Origin: Emydura subglobosa
Lineage: Eukaryota > Chordata > Testudines > Chelidae
Assembly: GCA_007922225.1 (NCBI GenBank)
Contig: ML679989.1
Coordinates: 19,179,570-19,243,569 of the forward strand
Length of the DNA stretch: 64,000 nucleotides
Direction of reading: 5' to 3'
Under the pieces are notes generated by a model. It ran no database searches. It was not told the DNA's origin and saw only the letters and a program-made list of their open reading frames with translations. A program made the position numbers and the translations under genes. Shown here one piece after another: positions 61,901 through 64,000 of this stretch (positions are counted from its first letter, which is position 1; each line of letters begins with the position of its first letter).

Positions 61901-63200
61901 GAGCCACGAGATTATTGGAGAGTTAGAAAGCTTGCCACACGGTGATCGATTCAAGGAGCGTAATCTATTTAGCCTGACAAAGGGAAGGTGAGGGGGTGAG
62001 TTGGTCACAGTCTACATACCCACCTGGGGAACAAATAATTAATACTGGGCTCTCCAATCTAGCAGATAAAGGTAGAACATGATCCAGTGGCTGAAAGTTG
62101 TAGACAAATTCAGACAGGACATAAGGTCTACATTTTTAATGGTGAGAGTCATTAACCAGTGGAATAATTTACCAAGGGATGTTGTGAGTTCTCCATCCCT
62201 GACCATTTTAAAATCAAGACCGGATATTCTCCGAAAAGCTCTGCTCTAGGCATTATCTGGGGGCAGGTCTCTGGCTGTGTTATACAGGAGCTCAGACTAA
62301 ATGATCAAAACGGTCCCTTCTGGCCTTTGTGGGATTTATGAATCTATAAAGGACATGATACTGTGAGACGTTTGTATAGTCTGAGCTGACCTCAAGTGAA
62401 AGAGGATTTCCCCCCCTTTGATTCTGTATATAGTTAAAAGACAACACTATTTAACGCCTCAGATAGAGGGGACTCATTGACGTGAATTATTTTATTCATT
62501 TAAATGATTTGAATGAATTAAACTTAGACCTTAACATAGGTTGCCATAATGTCTGATTTAACGTTAATCAGGTTTATTTGTAAAAAGAAAAATATATTTA
62601 ATGTAACTTTTAAAAAATGCAAGTAAACATTTTAAAACACCCATCAATTTAGATCCACCCTGTCAGGTTTGGGCCCCCAAGGGTCTGTCTACACTGCAGC
62701 TGGCAGCAAGCCTCCCAGCCCAGGTAGACAGACTCGCGCTAGTGGAGCTAGCTACCCATGTCCAAATCCAAGCTCAAGTAGCTAGCCCAGGCCACAATGC
62801 AGAGGTACCATCAGACTCACGTGGGCGAACACAAGCCACAAAACCAGTCATCCTTCTGCATTGTTCTGGAAGAGCGCTCAGCTCCTACCCAACCAGCACA
62901 AGAGATGCTGTGCAGTGCTAACGTTAGGTCTCTGCCGCTCTGTGCTGATGGCTGAAGCTCAGGGCTGGCTGAAACGATGACCCAGTGTTAGGCTGCGCTA
63001 ACCTACTTCTCCCCTCTGCAGTGCCAGACTTCGCAAAAATTAAAACCTGGCCCTCGTGTGAAATAAATGGAATGATCCTTGTCTGGTATCACTGTGATGG
63101 CGTTGATCCAATGTGGGCTGTCCCAGAGCAGGAGGAGATCACCGCGAACGAGTGGGTGTATCACGGCCACACAGAGCATTTTGTCAATGCACACATTCAG
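39768..63200 (+). CDS. nvd: Neverland/DAF-36-type Rieske oxygenase (cholesterol 7-desaturase), 5' half of the gene
   Basis: Three exons, 39768-40110 (5' end in an assembly gap), 60980-61168 and 63022-63200, join in frame (phase 1, phase 1, phase 0) to 237 visible residues. They give a hydrophobic N-terminus, the family motif [10 protein letters not shown], and a Rieske [2Fe-2S] centre CPH-x17-CPFH. The family enzyme introduces the C7-C8 double bond of cholesterol to give 7-dehydrocholesterol. It supplies ecdysteroids in insects and dafachronic acids in nematodes, and orthologues are known in chicken, frog and fish but not in placental mammals. The usual length is about 430-460 residues, so the mononuclear-iron catalytic domain is beyond the right edge. 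The last visible residues, HFVNAHIQ, immediately precede that domain. No disruption is seen. Substrate and role in this animal are inferred. The introns are about 20.9 kb and 1.85 kb. Confidence 0.93.
40111..43411. other. nvd intron 1, 5' part: CpG-rich start, then (CA)-rich repeat
   Basis: CpG island sequence to about 40920. 41166-41235 (gggcctgattctgaaaaccc, cccactgaagtcggtttaca) resembles a MITE fragment. 42327-42540 is an imperfect CA-rich repeat (cacagcacaacacaaaacac); its cysteine-rich reverse translation is an artefact. No exon is missing between nvd exons 1 and 2, because their junction reads continuously. Confidence 0.5.
43412..44739 (+). other. Sequence preceding the hAT relic, possibly its 5' part
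   Basis: ccaatggttctcactgtttg at 43412 resembles a hAT-Charlie terminal sequence. The following 1.3 kb carries only short frames. It may be the degraded 5' part of the hAT element whose core starts at 44740, but the link is not proven. Confidence 0.3.
44740..46450 (+). pseudogene. hAT transposase relic (ZMYM/TTF-type), in nvd intron 1
   Basis: Fragments in shifting frames read in order: [20 protein letters not shown] then HLKAI (44840-44925); [20 protein letters not shown] then [15 protein letters not shown] (45253-45360); and [13 protein letters not shown] (45425-45465). The C-terminal dimerisation region is [16 protein letters not shown] near 46207-46255, then [12 protein letters not shown] near 46273. 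This order is that of long hAT transposases of the ZMYM1-like type. At least five stops or frameshifts interrupt it. Confidence 0.75.
46451..47197. other. nvd intron 1: nothing recognised
   Basis: A short (GT)n(G)n tract at 46472-46492 is seen. The rest is AT-rich and may include 3' sequence of the hAT relic. Confidence 0.35.
47198..47450 (-). repeat. CR1 LINE 3' fragment
   Basis: It begins aagaacataagaacggccac and continues actgggtcagatcaatggtc and catctagcccagggtcctgt, the inverted 3' end also seen at 11756. Confidence 0.9.
47451..49805. other. nvd intron 1: unassigned, with homopolymer runs and a possible tRNA-type SINE
   Basis: 48990-49110 contains ctgttcaaatcccttcccag and tctaaccactgggctaaaag, resembling tRNA-derived SINE promoter boxes, but the two are in opposite orientations. 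G and C runs lie at 49202-49212, 49364-49380 and 49647-49661. No gene recognised. Confidence 0.35.
49806..49992. mobile_element. Short hAT-Charlie-like non-autonomous element
   Basis: The left end cagtggttctcaacctcttt and the inverted right end gcagtagtttgtaacccgcc match as terminal inverted repeats of about 16 bp. The interior describes a short MER5-like element with ggaccacat and gggccacagctg. Confidence 0.5.
49993..52559. other. nvd intron 1: unassigned, with a MITE end
   Basis: ctccatgtagacaagccctc at about 50201-50220 is the right end of a gtctacac-type MITE; the rest is unassigned. Confidence 0.35.
52560..52632 (+). repeat. SINE tail fragment
   Basis: tatgtacagcatctagcgca, then gtgggtcgtagtccatggct and ggtaatacaaataataaa, match a common amniote SINE 3' end. 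Confidence 0.55.
52633..55954. other. nvd intron 1: no gene recognised
   Basis: A MITE end (gggctacgtctacactgccc) lies at about 54737. Several G runs are present (52732-52741, 54173-54184). No exon or open frame with family resemblance. Confidence 0.4.
55955..56945 (+). repeat. CR1 LINE copy with reverse transcriptase segment
   Basis: 55967-56200 encodes [20 protein letters not shown] followed by [10 protein letters not shown], the CR1 reverse transcriptase box with its FADD catalytic motif. A decayed C-terminus follows ([19 protein letters not shown]). The 3' end, tagaactagatgacccttgc then ccctatgattcta, is at about 56890-56935. Frame broken after 56210. Confidence 0.9.
56946..58274. other. 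nvd intron 1: nothing recognised
   Basis: No exon, repeat family or convincing open frame. Confidence 0.35.
58275..59092. mobile_element. Element bounded by a 51-bp inverted repeat (unnamed DNA transposon)
   Basis: 58275-58325 (agtgctctgtcactgtagcg, gggttagtctgatacc, gggtactgctcactt) pairs with the reverse complement of 59042-59092 at roughly 80% identity. Just inside each end a 20-bp phrase (gagggaaatccacgtaatcc / gagggaaatccatgtaatcc) recurs in the same orientation. No transposase is encoded in the roughly 800-bp interior. Confidence 0.6.
59093..60979. other. nvd intron 1, 3' end: nothing recognised
   Basis: No exon or repeat family recognised. The last 20 bases are the exon 2 acceptor with a pyrimidine-rich run. 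Confidence 0.4.
60980..61168 (+). CDS. nvd: nvd exon 2: Rieske [2Fe-2S] domain
   Basis: 189 nt with acceptor TACATCTAG|GGGAAC and donor AAAAAG|GTGATT, phase 1 at both ends. Joined to exon 1 it reads ...[15 protein letters not shown], matching the family across the junction, so no exon is missing between them. The cluster ligands are Cys at 61039-61041 and His at 61045-61047 (in [11 protein letters not shown]), then Cys at 61099-61101 and His at 61108-61110 (in [11 protein letters not shown]). The spacing is C-x-H-x17-C-x2-[15 protein letters not shown] is the signature stretch of Neverland/DAF-36 proteins rather than of bacterial ring hydroxylases. All ligands are intact. Confidence 0.96.
61290..62350 (+). 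repeat. CR1 LINE copy in nvd intron 2
   Basis: It begins around the reverse transcriptase start (ggggtccctcaaggatctgt, ttagccctacactatttaac) and ends with ggagctcagactaaatgatc then cccttctggcctttgtggg and aatctataaa. The middle is broken by indels and a G run at 61464-61490. Confidence 0.8.
62679..62830. repeat. MITE fragment in nvd intron 2
   Basis: aagggtctgtctacactgca followed by cccaggtagacagactcgcg and ctagtggagctagctaccca, the left end of a gtctacac-type non-autonomous element. Confidence 0.55.
63022..63200 (+). CDS. nvd: nvd exon 3: linker between Rieske and catalytic domains
   Basis: 179 nt with acceptor CTCTGCAG|TGCCAG and donor ATTCAG|GTAGGA, starting in phase 1 and ending in phase 0. 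It encodes (V)[17 protein letters not shown], then [14 protein letters not shown], and ends EHFVNAHIQ. The W-x2[12 protein letters not shown] core is typical of the strand that closes the Rieske domain in this family. The catalytic domain with its non-haem iron ligands should begin in the next exon, which is not found between 63201 and 64000. Confidence 0.95.
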
Positions 63201-64000
63201 GTAGGAGACTTCTACTAGGTCTGGCTAGAGTATGGATAGTGCTGAAGGTTTTTGTGCTCTGGAAGTTAGACCCTACCGAAAGCAGATGAGGACTCCACGT
63301 CTACCAATCACCAGCCCGAGCTTTGAAATGTTCCCTCTTAAACTTCGACTCATACATGGTGAAGAAGGGGAGGAGCTGGTAGAACGCTAAACAAATGGCC
63401 TTAGCTCTGTGTCAAGGGTTTCCTCTTGGAGTCCAGTGAAGGCCAAACTCTCATTGACTTCAGTTGGAGATCTGCCTACGATGCTTCATCCAGCCACTCA
63501 GTTATGGCATGTGGATGTGCCTGGAGTTGTTAAAAGAAACTCAAGGGAGTTAGGCACCCAACTGAATACCAAGGGGGTATGTACCCAACTCCCAAAGGCT
63601 TCTCTGAAAATCTCAGCCCATAGTAAGACTTGACCATTTCCCCTCTTCTAGTAAACGGCACTTGGAAATATACACAAGCCCTTGGTGTGACGGTTGCCTA
63701 TCTCAGATGGCCCAATTCACTTGGCCACAAAACATTCATATAACTGGTCGCTAAGCTGTATCCCGCTGAAATACACTGCCTGCCTTGTTTCTTAACTGGA
63801 AATATCAGTAACTTTTCTCAGATGACTGGTGTCTGACTGACTCACGTGGCATGTAACCAGGACACGTAACCAGGAAAGAGCAGCCTTTATTATGGAGGCT
63901 CCACTTCGCTGTTCCATCGATAAACTCTAGTTGACCTTCCTTAAAACAGGAATCCAATTGCTTCGTTGTGTACAGAGAATGCAGCATAAGCTCCCCAAAC
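63201..64000. other. nvd intron 3 (incomplete): nothing recognised
   Basis: No further exon of the oxygenase is found before the window ends. Confidence 0.5.

Overview
The window is vertebrate nuclear DNA and almost certainly comes from a non-mammalian amniote; a turtle is most likely. It holds split genes with GT-AG introns and CpG-island first exons. It is dense with CR1 LINE fragments, including tails of the form tcatagaatcatagaat, and with short inverted-repeat DNA elements carrying ends such as gtctacactgca. Penelope-like, DIRS-like, Gypsy and hAT relics add to this mix, which I associate with turtle and crocodilian genomes. There are no bacterial features, CRISPR arrays or RNA genes that I can support.

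Two genes are present and are transcribed away from each other. On the minus strand, positions 25950 down to 2833 hold the first five coding exons of GRIN1, the obligatory GluN1 subunit of NMDA receptors. They cover the signal peptide and the start of the amino-terminal domain, and they include the alternatively spliced 21-residue N1 cassette (3675-3737). The gene continues off the left edge. On the plus strand, 39768 to 63200 hold the first three recognisable exons of a Neverland/DAF-36-type Rieske oxygenase (cholesterol 7-desaturase). They encode a hydrophobic N-terminal anchor and a complete Rieske [2Fe-2S] domain. The catalytic half lies past the right edge. This gene is absent from placental mammals and is the most interesting content here. 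Both first exons sit in CpG islands interrupted by assembly gaps (26039-26438 and 39666-39765). The second gap hides the probable start codon of the oxygenase.

Layout: 1-1370 is a collapsed Ty3/Gypsy relic. 2833-25950 is GRIN1, whose introns hold CR1 copies, a DNA element nested in CR1 (12269-12972), a hairpin element (18236-18326), a Penelope-like relic (19707-21290) and a GC-rich minisatellite beside the first splice donor. 26-39.6 kb is intergenic, with CR1 and L2-like fragments, a DIRS-type relic (35330-36760) and a Buster/ZBED5-like hAT relic (36811-38120). 40-61 kb is the roughly 20.9-kb first intron of the oxygenase gene, with a second hAT relic (44740-46450), CR1 copies and a long inverted-repeat pair (58275-59092). 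The two genes have no known shared pathway: one acts in synaptic signalling and the other in sterol metabolism. Their proximity should be read as synteny unless expression data show otherwise.
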